DNA of 34,271 bases from Fermentimonas sp. (GCA_028709385.1 JAQVXD010000027.1:1-34271); one strand, 5' to 3'. Positions 24,846 to 33,408 are shown, numbered from the stretch's first letter. The notes: generated from the sequence alone by a model not told the origin. Made by a program: numbers and translations.

Positions 24846-26018
24846 ATGAAATATAATTTTGACAAGATAATCGACAGGTCAAATACCGATAGTTCGAAAC
24901 TTGAAAATATGAAGTCTCTTTTCGGTCGTGAGGATCTTATTCCTTTGTGGGTTGCAGACATGGACTTTAGGTCACCTCCCGCCATAACTGAAGCTCTTAT
25001 GAAAAGAGTGGAGCATGGATTATTTGGTTATACAATACAATCAGAACCATATTTTAATTCAATAATCAATTGGCTTGAAAATCGCCATGAATGGAAGGTT
25101 AAAAAGGATGATATTATATATGTACCGGGAGTTGTAAAAGGCTTTGCTTTTGCAATAGATGTATTCACTGAACAAGATGATAATATTATAATACAACCTC
25201 CTGTATATCATCCATTCAGAATAGTAAGCAGTTCGTTAGGCAGAAATGTAGTTAATAATCCGCTTATAGAGTACAATGGTCAATACAGAATGGATTTGGA
25301 TGGACTGCGAAAAATTGTAGCTGAAAAACAGTGCAAGATGCTTATTTTATGTAATCCGCACAATCCTGCAGGAAGGGTATGGTCTCCGAAAGAGCTTGAA
25401 GAACTTGCGGAAATTTGCTACGACAATAACATTCTGATTGTTTCTGATGAGATTCATTCTGATATGGCATTACCCGGATTTACACATACACCCTTTGCAA
25501 AAGTATCTTCTAAAGCAGAGAACAACTGCATAACGCTTATGGCGCCCAGTAAAACATTTAATATTGCCGGGATAGTAAGCTCATTCGCAGTTATTACCAA
25601 TAAAGAGATTAGAGACAAATATTTGAGTTATATAAAACCAAGGGGTTTGGATGAGGGTACACTTTTCGCTTATACTGCAACCCGGGTTGCCTATGATGAA
25701 TGCGGCGATTGGCTTGATCAGATGCTTGAATATGTTCAGGGTAATGTTAACTTTGTAGACAGTTATTTAAAAAAGAATATCCCTCAGATAAAAGCAATGT
25801 TACCTGAGGCTTCATTTCTGGTGTGGCTTGACTGCACATCTTTGAAGCTTTCTCAGCGTGATCTTGTTAAGCTATTTGTTGAGAAAGCCGGACTTGCACT
25901 TAATGACGGAACCGTTTTTGGTCAGGAAGGTGAAGGTTTTATGAGGTTGAATGTTGGAACTTCGAGGTTAGTGCTTGAAAAAGCTATTGATAATCTTAAA
26001 AACGCAGTTAATAAGTAA
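24846..26018 (+). CDS. MalY/PatB-type PLP-dependent aminotransferase (cystathionine beta-lyase-like)
   Basis: The 390-residue fold-type I PLP enzyme starts with FDKIIDRSNTDSSKLE, typical of the MalY/PatB group. Further motifs are the LWVADMDF segment (34-41), CNPHNPAGRVW (169-179), the Asp-containing SDEIHSDM (200-207) and the Schiff-base Lys236 in APSKTFNIAG. Members of this group cleave cystathionine or cysteine S-conjugates to homocysteine or thiols, pyruvate and ammonia; aminotransferase activity on other substrates is also possible. It is cytoplasmic. It lies 15 bases after DUF3316 and 62 bases before slyD. Confidence 0.92.
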   Translation: MKYNFDKIIDRSNTDSSKLENMKSLFGREDLIPLWVADMDFRSPPAITEALMKRVEHGLFGYTIQSEPYFNSIINWLENRHEWKVKKDDIIYVPGVVKGFAFAIDVFTEQDDNIIIQPPVYHPFRIVSSSLGRNVVNNPLIEYNGQYRMDLDGLRKIVAEKQCKMLILCNPHNPAGRVWSPKELEELAEICYDNNILIVSDEIHSDMALPGFTHTPFAKVSSKAENNCITLMAPSKTFNIAGIVSSFAVITNKEIRDKYLSYIKPRGLDEGTLFAYTATRVAYDECGDWLDQMLEYVQGNVNFVDSYLKKNIPQIKAMLPEASFLVWLDCTSLKLSQRDLVKLFVEKAGLALNDGTVFGQEGEGFMRLNVGTSRLVLEKAIDNLKNAVNK

Positions 26019-26080
26019 ACATCACTTCTATTTGATTGTTATTATTCAAATACATATAAATCATTTAAAATAAAAAATCA

Positions 26081-26689
26081 ATGAAAATTTCAGACAATAA
26101 ATATATTACACTTTCATATGACTTGAATGTGGGAGAAGGCGATAATATTGAGTTAATGGAGCAAGCTACCGAAGAACAGCCTATGGAATTTATATTTGGA
26201 ACCAACATGATGCTTGACGCCTTCGAAAAACAGATCGAAGGGTTGGAACAAGGTGCAGAGTTTAACTTTCAAATATCCCCGGAAGATGCATACGGTGAAT
26301 ATGATGATGCTCAGGTTATTGAACTTCCTAAAAATATATTTGAGATTGAAGGTAAGATAGATAATGAAGTACTTTTCGAAGGAAATGTCGTACCTATGAT
26401 GGATTCATCCGGTAACAGACTAATGGGGTCGGTTGTGGAGATAGGTGATGATGTGGTTACAATGGATTTTAATCACCCGCTTGCAGGAGAGAATATGCAT
26501 TTTACAGGTAAAGTTTTAGGTGTCAGAGATCCATCACCTGAAGAAATAGCTGCATTATTTTCAGGAGGAGGTTGCGGTTGTGGCTCCTGTGATTGCGGAT
26601 CTGAAGGCTCAGGTAAAGAAGACGGTGAAGCCTGCGGTTGTGGGAGTTCAAATGGAGGCGGCTGTGGATCAGGTGGGTGTAATTGTTAA
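26081..26689 (+). CDS. slyD: FKBP-type peptidyl-prolyl isomerase, SlyD-like, with Cys-rich tail
   Basis: The 202-residue protein has a split FKBP domain with an inserted flap (IF). Landmarks are YDLNVGEGDNIE, the LEQGAEFNFQISPEDAYGEYD block (55-76), the IF insertion (about 77-128) and DFNHPLAGE (129-137), the SlyD hallmark. From about residue 162 it ends in a Gly/Cys tail with nine cysteines in CGCGSCDCG, CGCG and CGSGGCNC. In E. coli the SlyD tail is His-rich and binds nickel; here there is no His at all in the tail, so a soft-metal (Zn, Cu, Ni) thiolate site is more likely (inference). aroC starts 3 bases on, so the two are co-transcribed. Confidence 0.94.
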   Translation: MKISDNKYITLSYDLNVGEGDNIELMEQATEEQPMEFIFGTNMMLDAFEKQIEGLEQGAEFNFQISPEDAYGEYDDAQVIELPKNIFEIEGKIDNEVLFEGNVVPMMDSSGNRLMGSVVEIGDDVVTMDFNHPLAGENMHFTGKVLGVRDPSPEEIAALFSGGGCGCGSCDCGSEGSGKEDGEACGCGSSNGGGCGSGGCNC

Positions 26690-26692
26690 TCT

Positions 26693-27766
26693 ATGAATAC
26701 ATTTGGAACATTATACAGGCTAACATCATTTGGTGAATCTCACGGTGCTGCAGTGGGAGGTGTTATTGATGGTTGTCCCCCCGGTTTGGAACTGAATTTG
26801 GAATTAATTCAAAACGAACTTAAAAGGAGACGACCGGGGCAGTCGCGTATTACCACTCCGCGAATAGAATCCGATAAGGTTGAATTTCTGTCAGGTGTAT
26901 TTGAGGGAAAAACAACAGGTGCTCCAATAGGATTTATTGTAAAAAACGAAAACCAGCAATCATCTGATTATAGTAATATTAAAGATGCATACAGACCATC
27001 CCATGCTGATTTTACATATCATCAGAAATATGGAATTCGTGATTACCGAGGCGGAGGACGTTCTTCAGCACGTGAAACAATTTCCAGAATTGTCGGGGGG
27101 GCTATAGCTAAGCTATTCCTTGACAGTCTGGGCATTGAAATAAAAGCTTACACATCTCAGGTTGGACATATAGGCTTGGAGAATGATTACAGAATGTATG
27201 ATCTAACAAAAATCGAAGATAATATAGTACGCTGTCCGGATCCTGAAATGGCCGAATTAATGATAAGGCTTATTCAGGAAGTACGTTCTAAGGGTGACAC
27301 AATTGGCGGGATCATAACCTGTGTTATTAAAGGTGTACCTGTGGGACTTGGTGAGCCTGTTTTCGGAAAGCTTCATTCAGCCTTAGGGGCAGCAATGCTT
27401 GGAATTAATGCTGTTAAAGGATTTGAATATGGAATGGGTTTTAATGTTTCAAAAAGAGGGTCGGAAGTGAATGATTCTTTTTATGATTCTAATGGAACAA
27501 TAAATACCAGAACAAATTATTCAGGCGGGATTCAGGCCGGTATATCAAATGGACAGGATATTTATTTTCGGGTTGCTTTCAAGCCGGTATCAACTATTTT
27601 GATGGAGCAGCAAACTGTTGATAGTTCAGGAAAGAATACTACTATTAAAGCAAGGGGAAGACATGATCCATGTGTATTACCTCGTGCAGTTCCCATTGTA
27701 GAAGCTATGGCCTATATGACAATAATGGATTACTATTTGCTTTCTAAAGCAAATAAATCTGAGTAG
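26693..27766 (+). CDS. aroC: Chorismate synthase
   Basis: AroC makes chorismate from EPSP in the last step of the shikimate pathway, using reduced FMN. The 357-residue protein has the full set of signatures: the N-terminal [15 protein letters not shown] (13-27), [13 protein letters not shown] (45-57), [14 protein letters not shown] (118-131), [12 protein letters not shown] (279-290) and the C-terminal [17 protein letters not shown]. The length is normal. It starts three bases after slyD and is followed at 26 bases by the DUF1460 gene. Confidence 0.97.
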   Translation: MNTFGTLYRLTSFGESHGAAVGGVIDGCPPGLELNLELIQNELKRRRPGQSRITTPRIESDKVEFLSGVFEGKTTGAPIGFIVKNENQQSSDYSNIKDAYRPSHADFTYHQKYGIRDYRGGGRSSARETISRIVGGAIAKLFLDSLGIEIKAYTSQVGHIGLENDYRMYDLTKIEDNIVRCPDPEMAELMIRLIQEVRSKGDTIGGIITCVIKGVPVGLGEPVFGKLHSALGAAMLGINAVKGFEYGMGFNVSKRGSEVNDSFYDSNGTINTRTNYSGGIQAGISNGQDIYFRVAFKPVSTILMEQQTVDSSGKNTTIKARGRHDPCVLPRAVPIVEAMAYMTIMDYYLLSKANKSE

Positions 27767-27792
27767 ATCAGTTATTCAAATAGTTTATAATC

Positions 27793-28665
27793 ATGAAAAA
27801 AATACTTAGTGATAAGAAGAAGGTTTTTATTCTGACTTTAGCCTTAATAGTAGTGTCAGTAAATTCGGCAGCACAACAAAGTGCTGTTTATTTAAATGAA
27901 GATAGACATATTTTCAATGATTATATCGAATATATTAAGCCTTGGAGTGCAGATTCTAAAAAGAAGATCCTGGAAAAAACAGCCACATACTTTATAGGAA
28001 AACCATATGTTGCGAATACTTTGGATAAAAGCGAGGTTGAAGTATTAACCGTTAATCTTCGTGAATTCGACTGTTTCACTTATGTGGAAACAGTAATTGC
28101 GTTAACACTGACAGTTAACGCTGTAGAGCCTACTTTTGATACTTTTATGGATGAGTTGCAGTCAATCAGATATCGGGGTAATGAAATATCAGGATATCAA
28201 TCACGTTTGCACTATACTATAGACTGGATTTTTGAGAACAACAAGAAAGGAATTCTAAAAAATATATCCGGGGAAATAGGCGGTGAAAAAGATGATAAAG
28301 TAATAAATTTCATGTCTGAGCACCGCTCATCTTATAATCAGATAAAAAGTGATGATAATATATTTAATGAAATTGTCAATATTGAAAATCAAATAAACAG
28401 CAGAGAGGGATTTTATTATCTTCCAAAAGAAAAAATAGGAATAACAGAACCTCTGATACCCCATATGTCGGTAGTTTGTTTTACAACAAGCATAGAAGGA
28501 CTAGATGTAACACATGTAGGTTTTGCTTTCAGAAATGAAGGGGAGCTTAAGTTTATTCATGCGTCGTCTATTATAAACGAAATAGTTATCGATGAACAAA
28601 CACTAAGCGATTATTGCAATAACAGGAAGTCGTGTACTGGCGTCATAATAGCAAAAGTATTATAG
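27793..28665 (+). CDS. DUF1460 family protein (amidase-like, N-acetylmuramyl-L-alanine type)
   Basis: The 290-residue exported protein has a signal peptide (about 1-27, VFILTLALIVVSVNSAAQ) and the DUF1460 fold, a NlpC/P60-like cysteine peptidase. The likely nucleophile is Cys94 in LREFDCFTYVETVIALT, and the catalytic His is probably in LDVTHVGFAFR near residue 240. FIGKPYVANTLD (67-78) and RLHYTIDWIFENN are further family landmarks. Characterised relatives cleave between N-acetylmuramate and L-Ala of small muropeptides. The expected role here is cell-wall turnover in the periplasm. Its stop is 12 bases from the convergent MgtC-like stop. Confidence 0.88.
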   Translation: MKKILSDKKKVFILTLALIVVSVNSAAQQSAVYLNEDRHIFNDYIEYIKPWSADSKKKILEKTATYFIGKPYVANTLDKSEVEVLTVNLREFDCFTYVETVIALTLTVNAVEPTFDTFMDELQSIRYRGNEISGYQSRLHYTIDWIFENNKKGILKNISGEIGGEKDDKVINFMSEHRSSYNQIKSDDNIFNEIVNIENQINSREGFYYLPKEKIGITEPLIPHMSVVCFTTSIEGLDVTHVGFAFRNEGELKFIHASSIINEIVIDEQTLSDYCNNRKSCTGVIIAKVL

Positions 28666-28677
28666 TTTTTTATTCCT

Positions 28678-29142
28678 TCATTCAAAGGTTTTGCCATTAT
28701 CGTTGGTTTTATCGTTATTCTTCTTCTTAATATTAAATAAAGAATCTGTTCTTCTCAGGAGTGTATTAATTATAATAATTAAAACAGTCGTGGCGGCAAG
28801 CTCCCAGTATAAACCAAAACCTGCCAGACAACCAAGCGCAGCACTGCACCAGATAGTGGCAGCAGTGGTCAATCCTTTTACGTTTGTTCCCCTGTGAAGA
28901 ATAACCCCTGCACCAAGGAAACCGATGCCGGTAACGACTTGCCCCATTACACGTGAGGGGTCTCCAGTGTTACTTCCTTCCAGTAGGTAGGTAGAAATCA
29001 TTACAAATACAGAAGATCCAACAGATACAAGCATATTAGTCCTTAATCCTGCACTTTTGTTACTTGTCTCCCGTTCAATACCCACTGCGCCGCCTGCAAC
29101 TGAAGCAGCTAATAACCCTAATATAAAGTCAGTTGGGAACAT
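28678..29142 (-). CDS. MgtC/SapB family membrane protein
   Basis: The 154-residue inner-membrane protein has the MgtC core: LAASVAGGAVGIERE (11-25) with the conserved arginine/glutamate pair, LRTNMLVSVGSSVFVMIS (33-50), VVTGIGFLGAGVIL (69-82) and LTTAATIWCSAALGCLAG (91-108), and a short charged tail (KKKNNDKTNDNG). It lacks the C-terminal ACT-like domain of Salmonella MgtC, so it is the short SapB-type form. Such proteins are linked to Mg2+ homeostasis or modulation of the ATP synthase, which is not established for this type. It lies 16 bases after the S41 protease gene, same strand. Confidence 0.9.
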   Translation of the reverse strand: MFPTDFILGLLAASVAGGAVGIERETSNKSAGLRTNMLVSVGSSVFVMISTYLLEGSNTGDPSRVMGQVVTGIGFLGAGVILHRGTNVKGLTTAATIWCSAALGCLAGFGLYWELAATTVLIIIINTLLRRTDSLFNIKKKNNDKTNDNGKTFE

Positions 29143-29158
29143 AGACTAATTGGTATTT

Positions 29159-30871
29159 CTATGAATATCGTTTTTCCAGTTTCTTTTTTATCTCTTCTGC
29201 AGGAGGTATATTATCAGGTATAGGCATTAGTATTGAGTCATAAACCTCAGGGCTTTTAAGAACTTCAACTGCTTTTTCAAATACTTTGTCACCTGCTAAT
29301 TGATGCAGAAGTACCCCTTTCTTGTAATAATAACGTTGAACTATTTCAGACTCTATCAAATCTTTAATCTGATCTTTAAATAGTTCAAGGTCTCTTTCAA
29401 GATTTGGATGTAGTTTTGCTTCAAGTGCTTTAAACTCTTCAGCAGCTACATCTAAATAACCCTCAAACTCCATTATATTCTTTAATTGATTTAAAGACCG
29501 TTCACTCATTTTATCGTATTCAAAATCCTTCGTTTTGACAAAATTCTTAAAGGAATCATAATCAAGGTCAGATAAAACAAATTTATCCGGAGGAGTAATG
29601 CTGTCGTGTGATTGTACCCAATCGGTAACAAAGTCAAAGATGACATTGTCAGCCATAAGGTAAAAAGCAATTGTGCCTCCTGCTTCCTGAGGTATTGTTA
29701 TATCAGGAGTTATGCCTCCTCCATCACGTACTTCTCGTCCGTTTCTGGTATAAAATATATTTGTTAATGAATCAGGGACACGTGCGACACTACCATCAGG
29801 ATTCCGATGAGAATAATCAAGGGATTGTATGCCTCGCCCACTTGGAATATAATATTTGGAAGTGGTAATTTTCATATTCCCTCCATAAGGAAGATCTCGG
29901 GGTGTTTGAACCAAACCTTTTCCGAATGAGCGATTTCCGATAATTACTGCACGATCAAGATCTTGCAGGCCACCTGCAACAATTTCAGAAGCAGAAGCAG
30001 AACCGGTGTCAATAAGAACTACTATAGGGATTATTTCGTCTAGTGGCTGCTCCTGAGTAAAATAGCTTCTGTCCCACTGCGTCACCTTGCCTTTTGTTGA
30101 AACTATTTCCTCACCTTTAGGAACAAAAAGATTGACTACGTTAACAGCTTCTTCAAGTATTCCGCCACCATTACCACGAATATCTAATATAAGAGAAGTA
30201 GCTCCTTTATTTTTTAGTTCGGATACAGTCTCTTCAACCCTTTTGGAACTACCTGAAGTAAAGCTGCCAAAGTGTAAGTATCCAATATTATTACTAAAGA
30301 TATCAGAATAAGTAACAGGGTCCATCTCAATTTTTTCACGTACAATATTCAATGTGATGTTTTCTTTTTCTCCAGGGCGATTAATAAGCAATTGAATAGT
30401 AGTACCCGGAGTTCCTTTAAGTTTATCGCTAACTTCTTTTACAGTTGATCCACTCACATCTTCACCATCAATCTCAAGAATAGCGTCACCTGCCTTTAAT
30501 CCTGCTTTTGCAGCAGGTAAACCTTCATAAGGCTCATTAATAATAACGTGCCCGTCTTTATAAGAAATTATAGCTCCGATACCGGCATATTCACCCGTAG
30601 TCATAAATTGCAGTACTCCTATGTTCTCTTCAGAATAATATTCAGTATACGGGTCAAGTCGGGATAACATATTCTCTATTGTTCCCTGTACAAGATTGTT
30701 AACTTCAATACTATCCACATAAAACATATCTAATTCCCTTAAAACAGAATTAAAAATATCAATGTTTTTGTTGATATCGAAATAACGTTGATTTTGTCCT
30801 GGGGTTGTTGTTTGTGCAGAAATTTGTATTGTCGTGATGCCGAACAGTATTAAAAGAATATATTTTCTCAT
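29159..30871 (-). CDS. S41 family C-terminal processing peptidase (CtpA/Prc-like)
   Basis: The 570-residue periplasmic serine protease has a signal peptide (1 to about 20, cleavage near ISAQ). An N-terminal helical region carries LDPYTEYYS (72-80), the PDZ domain spans about 86-165 (GIGAIISYKDGHVIINEPYEG, AGLKAGDAILEIDG), and the catalytic core contains LILDIRGNGGGILEEAV (227-243). Its nucleophile Ser lies in SASASE (291-296) and the catalytic Lys is 318 in SFGKGLVQT. A long helical C-terminal extension (about 420-570) is typical of Bacteroidota CtpA. It clips or degrades envelope proteins at exposed C-termini. The gene heads a two-gene unit with the MgtC-like gene. Confidence 0.95.
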   Translation of the reverse strand: MRKYILLILFGITTIQISAQTTTPGQNQRYFDINKNIDIFNSVLRELDMFYVDSIEVNNLVQGTIENMLSRLDPYTEYYSEENIGVLQFMTTGEYAGIGAIISYKDGHVIINEPYEGLPAAKAGLKAGDAILEIDGEDVSGSTVKEVSDKLKGTPGTTIQLLINRPGEKENITLNIVREKIEMDPVTYSDIFSNNIGYLHFGSFTSGSSKRVEETVSELKNKGATSLILDIRGNGGGILEEAVNVVNLFVPKGEEIVSTKGKVTQWDRSYFTQEQPLDEIIPIVVLIDTGSASASEIVAGGLQDLDRAVIIGNRSFGKGLVQTPRDLPYGGNMKITTSKYYIPSGRGIQSLDYSHRNPDGSVARVPDSLTNIFYTRNGREVRDGGGITPDITIPQEAGGTIAFYLMADNVIFDFVTDWVQSHDSITPPDKFVLSDLDYDSFKNFVKTKDFEYDKMSERSLNQLKNIMEFEGYLDVAAEEFKALEAKLHPNLERDLELFKDQIKDLIESEIVQRYYYKKGVLLHQLAGDKVFEKAVEVLKSPEVYDSILMPIPDNIPPAEEIKKKLEKRYS

Positions 30872-31077
30872 TTTACTATTAAAATTAATTTGTTGCCTTG
30901 TGAATGTGTTGCAACAGCTTCAGTTCTTATTTAGACAAAGGAACAAATTTTTCCTGAAATCAGTAGTTTCTTTTAGTTATATGTTTATAAATATCGTATG
31001 TAATGAAGATTATATATTACAATAAATTTAAATGATATTATCTTTGCATTCAACCAAAGAGTTTTTAAAATTCAATT
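30872..31077. other. Intergenic region between divergent S41 protease and VanZ-like genes
   Basis: A 206-base divergent promoter region. It contains a -7 box for the VanZ-like gene (31039-31046), a weaker minus-strand candidate (complement of 30936-30943, TTCCTTTG) for the protease, and a perfect 10-base palindrome TGTTGCAACA at 30907-30916. No gene or RNA is evident. Confidence 0.5.
31039..31046 (+). promoter_or_regulatory. Probable -7 element (TATCTTTG) of the VanZ-like gene
   Basis: TATCTTTG matches the consensus and lies 31 bases before the ATG at 31078. The -33 region does not show TTTG. Confidence 0.55.
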
Positions 31078-31461
31078 ATGAACACCCTTCTACGTTACAC
31101 TTTATTACCCTTAATAATAGGTCTGTTAATTTTTATAGGTACATGTTTAATTCCTTCAGAGCAGGTTCCCGAAATGCCGCCGGGAATTCAATGGGATAAA
31201 ATTGTACACTTTGGAATGTTTTTTCTGTTATCTTCAGTATCGTTGTATGATTACTATAAAATGCATAATAACAATCCCCCTTTTATCCGATGGTTGTTCT
31301 GGGGATTTTTAGTGCCTGTTATTTATGGTGGTATTATAGAGTTGCTGCAGATGTATTTCTTTTCATCTCGCAGTGCTGAGTTAATGGATTGGATAGCAGA
31401 TGTTCTAGGGTCGCTTGTTGCAACTATACTTGTTGTTATTTTTTTACGCAGAAGGCGATAA
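31078..31461 (+). CDS. VanZ-like family membrane protein
   Basis: A 127-residue protein with four membrane segments (about 7-24, 44-59, 75-94 and 104-122). The VanZ-type signatures are WDKIVHFGMFFLLSSVSL (39-56, with the conserved His) and the GGIIELLQMYFFSSRSAELMDWIADVLGS block. VanZ itself lowers teicoplanin sensitivity, but most family members have no known role and this one is unlikely to be a resistance gene. The sequence is typical in length for stand-alone members. It lies 38 bases before the TlpA-like gene, which has its own -7 element. Confidence 0.88.
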   Translation: MNTLLRYTLLPLIIGLLIFIGTCLIPSEQVPEMPPGIQWDKIVHFGMFFLLSSVSLYDYYKMHNNNPPFIRWLFWGFLVPVIYGGIIELLQMYFFSSRSAELMDWIADVLGSLVATILVVIFLRRRR

Positions 31462-31475
31462 TGCAGGAAAAAATA

Positions 31476-31483
31476 TATCTTTG
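31476..31483 (+). promoter_or_regulatory. Probable -7 element (TATCTTTG) of the TlpA-like gene
   Basis: TATCTTTG at 16 bases before the ATG at 31500. No exact upstream TTTG is seen 19-21 bases further up. Confidence 0.5.
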
Positions 31484-31499
31484 TGTAAAATAGTGTATT

Positions 31500-32099
31500 A
31501 TGATTAAAAATTTACTTTTCAGTTTCATTATAATATTGTTGGTTTCATGTGGAAATTCTTTACAGAGAAAATCAGACACCGATGGATCAGATACTGTGGA
31601 ATCAGCAACAGCAGTTGAAACGGCACAAAAAGCAGATGATTATCAGTTTTTGGTAAAAGTGGGGGATACAGCACCTGATTTTGATATGCAAATGCCTGAT
31701 GGCAGCACTGTAAATCTATCCTCACTTCGCGGTAAGGTGGTAATGCTACAATTTACAGCCAGTTGGTGCGGTATTTGCAGAAAAGAGATGCCGTATATTG
31801 AATCAAGAATATGGGAACGTCATAAAGACAATCCTGAGTTTGCACTTTTTGGAATTGACAGAGGGGAGCCTGTTGAGAAAATAGAAGAGCTTATCAAGGC
31901 AACAAAACTAACTTATCCTATAGGACTTGACCCAGAAGCCGATATTTTTGGTTTGTATGCGGAGCCAGAAGCCGGGATAACACGTAATGTGATAATTGAC
32001 AGAGAAGGTAAAATTATTATGTTAACCCGCTTGTTTGAGGAAGAAGAATTTAACCAGATGGTTGAAATAATAGATCAGTCGCTTCAAAATACCTTATAA
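31500..32099 (+). CDS. TlpA-like thioredoxin-fold lipoprotein
   Basis: The 199-residue protein has a lipoprotein signal with Cys17 (IILLVSCGNS), a Ser/Thr/Ala-rich linker (about 20-48) and a thioredoxin-like AlkC/TlpA domain (about 53-199) that begins VGDTAPDFDMQMPDGSTVNL. The active-site pair is CGIC (90-93) in TASWCGICRKEMPYI, and the cis-proline loop is probably AGITRNVIIDREGK. It is anchored in a membrane facing the periplasm, and probably reduces or resolves disulfides on envelope proteins or acts as a thiol peroxidase. The CGIC centre is a variant of the more common CxPC. Confidence 0.92.
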   Translation: MIKNLLFSFIIILLVSCGNSLQRKSDTDGSDTVESATAVETAQKADDYQFLVKVGDTAPDFDMQMPDGSTVNLSSLRGKVVMLQFTASWCGICRKEMPYIESRIWERHKDNPEFALFGIDRGEPVEKIEELIKATKLTYPIGLDPEADIFGLYAEPEAGITRNVIIDREGKIIMLTRLFEEEEFNQMVEIIDQSLQNTL

Positions 32100-32108
32100 T
32101 TTCTTAAT

Positions 32109-32116
32109 TATTTTTG
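32109..32116 (+). promoter_or_regulatory. Probable -7 element (TATTTTTG) of the DUF4870-ftsE pair
   Basis: TATTTTTG fits TAnnTTTG and lies 20 bases before the ATG at 32137. In such AT-rich sequence the match alone is weak. Confidence 0.4.
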
Positions 32117-32136
32117 GTTCAATAAAATTTAGTATT

Positions 32137-32601
32137 ATGAAATATGAAGATTTAAAGATTTTAGATGAGTTAAGAGAAAAAGGAAGTATTACAGAAGAAG
32201 AATATCAGCGAGAGAAAGAGAAAATACTTAATGACAATAGTACTTCTTTTAACGTAGGAAAGAAACCTTTATTCGGCATGATGGAAAATACATATATTAT
32301 GCTGATGCACCTAACTCAGTTTGCTGGCGTCTTAATTCCTCTTGCAGGTTTTATAGTTCCAATACTGATGTGGATTACAAACAAGGATAATAATGTAAAT
32401 GTTGATTTGCACGGTAAAAACATTCTAAATTTTATGATCAGCTTTGCAATATATGCAGCAGTAGCAGCAATCACAATTATCGGTATTCCTGTTGCAGTAA
32501 TTATTGGGATATTGTATATAGTTTTTGTAATTATTGCAACAGTAAAAGCCAATAACGGAGAATACTGGAAATATCCGATGACGATACAATTCATTAAATA
32601 A
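32137..32601 (+). CDS. DUF4870 domain-containing membrane protein with N-terminal SHOCT-like segment
   Basis: A 154-residue protein in two parts. Residues 1-32 (LDELREKGSITEEEYQREKEKIL) look like a SHOCT short helical hairpin, which is more often found at C-termini. Residues about 45-150 match DUF4870: MLMHLTQFAGVLIPLAGFIVPILMWI, then a polar loop with VDLHGKNILNF and two more hydrophobic segments (about 105-140). Function is unknown; it resembles small inner-membrane proteins of the Tic20-like group. The stop codon overlaps the ftsE ATG (TAATG at 32599-32603), so the two are translationally coupled. Confidence 0.88.
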   Translation: MKYEDLKILDELREKGSITEEEYQREKEKILNDNSTSFNVGKKPLFGMMENTYIMLMHLTQFAGVLIPLAGFIVPILMWITNKDNNVNVDLHGKNILNFMISFAIYAAVAAITIIGIPVAVIIGILYIVFVIIATVKANNGEYWKYPMTIQFIK

Positions 32602-33272
32602 TGGTTAAAGAACAGATAGTAAATTATTCTAATGTACAATTAAACCGCGAAGAGAATATTATACTTCGTAATGTCAATCTCACTGTAAACAGGGGTGAGT
32701 TTTTGTATATAATTGGAAAAGTAGGATCAGGTAAAAGTACTCTCATGAAAAGCATGTATGCAGAATTACCTATTGTTGATGGTAGTGCACGTGTGTTTGA
32801 TTATGAACTTGCAACAATTAAGCGGCGACTTGTACCCTTCCTAAGAAGGAAGATAGGGATAGTATTTCAGGATTTTCAACTCCTGATAGACCGAACAGTA
32901 GAGAAAAACCTTGAGTTCGTACTTCGGGCAACAGACTGGAAAAATAAGCGTGAAATTAAAGACCGAATCAATGAAGTATTAATATTGGTAGGGATGCAAA
33001 ATAAGGCTTATAAAATGCCTCACGAATTATCCGGAGGTGAACAGCAAAGAGTGGTAATTGCAAGAGCGTTACTCAATTCACCTGCTCTTATATTAGCAGA
33101 TGAGCCGACGGGTAATCTTGATCCGGAAACAGGCAGTCAGATTGTTTCTCTTCTTCAGGATATCTCAAAACGAGGCACAGCGGTTATAATGTCTACTCAC
33201 AACTATTCTATAGTTCAAGCCTTTCCCGGCAAAATAATGCGATGTGAAGATATGAACTTGATTTCAATGTGA
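32601..33272 (+). CDS. ftsE: Cell-division ABC transporter ATP-binding protein FtsE
   Basis: The 223-residue ABC ATPase has Walker [10 protein letters not shown] (39-47), Q-loop Gln90 in IVFQDFQLL, signature LSGGEQQR (143-150) and Walker B LILADEP (163-169) followed by TGNLDPETG. The FQDFQLL and [13 protein letters not shown] words are typical of FtsE rather than LolD-type ATPases. With FtsX it controls peptidoglycan hydrolases at the division site. FtsX is not next to it here, and the protein overlaps the DUF4870 gene instead. Unlinked ftsE and ftsX is, as I recall, common in Bacteroidota. A LolD/MacB-type ATPase is the main alternative. Confidence 0.85.
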   Translation: MVKEQIVNYSNVQLNREENIILRNVNLTVNRGEFLYIIGKVGSGKSTLMKSMYAELPIVDGSARVFDYELATIKRRLVPFLRRKIGIVFQDFQLLIDRTVEKNLEFVLRATDWKNKREIKDRINEVLILVGMQNKAYKMPHELSGGEQQRVVIARALLNSPALILADEPTGNLDPETGSQIVSLLQDISKRGTAVIMSTHNYSIVQAFPGKIMRCEDMNLISM

Positions 33273-33322
33273 TTTACATTACACAGTTTGACTTATCTTA
33301 ATGATATTCCCCTTTATTATTG

Positions 33323-33354
33323 GAACATTGACAAACTATCGTTACTCAATGTTC
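33323..33354. promoter_or_regulatory. Perfect 9-base inverted repeat upstream of the pyrG promoter, possible operator
   Basis: GAACATTGA (33323-33331) and TCAATGTTC (33346-33354) are exact reverse complements with a 14-base spacer. The right arm ends 12 bases before the -7 element, so the site covers the -33 region where an activator or repressor would bind. It is not a terminator for ftsE: no T-tract follows on the plus strand. Confidence 0.5.
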
Positions 33355-33366
33355 TAAAAAAATATG

Positions 33367-33374
33367 TACCTTTG
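33367..33374 (+). promoter_or_regulatory. Probable -7 element (TACCTTTG) of pyrG
   Basis: TACCTTTG matches TAnnTTTG and lies 34 bases before the GTG start. The -33 region has no TTTG, which would fit a promoter that depends on a factor bound at the inverted repeat just upstream. Confidence 0.6.
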
Positions 33375-33408
33375 CATCTTCAAAAAAATAATAAAATACA
33401 TCACAATC

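Noticed and set aside
31078..31461. VanZ-like gene as an antibiotic-resistance determinant
   Set aside because: No other van genes are present and stand-alone VanZ-like proteins are widespread with no shown resistance role.
33323..33354. Terminator of ftsE
   Set aside because: The stem is AT-rich with a 14-base loop and no T-tract follows on the plus strand; an operator role fits better.
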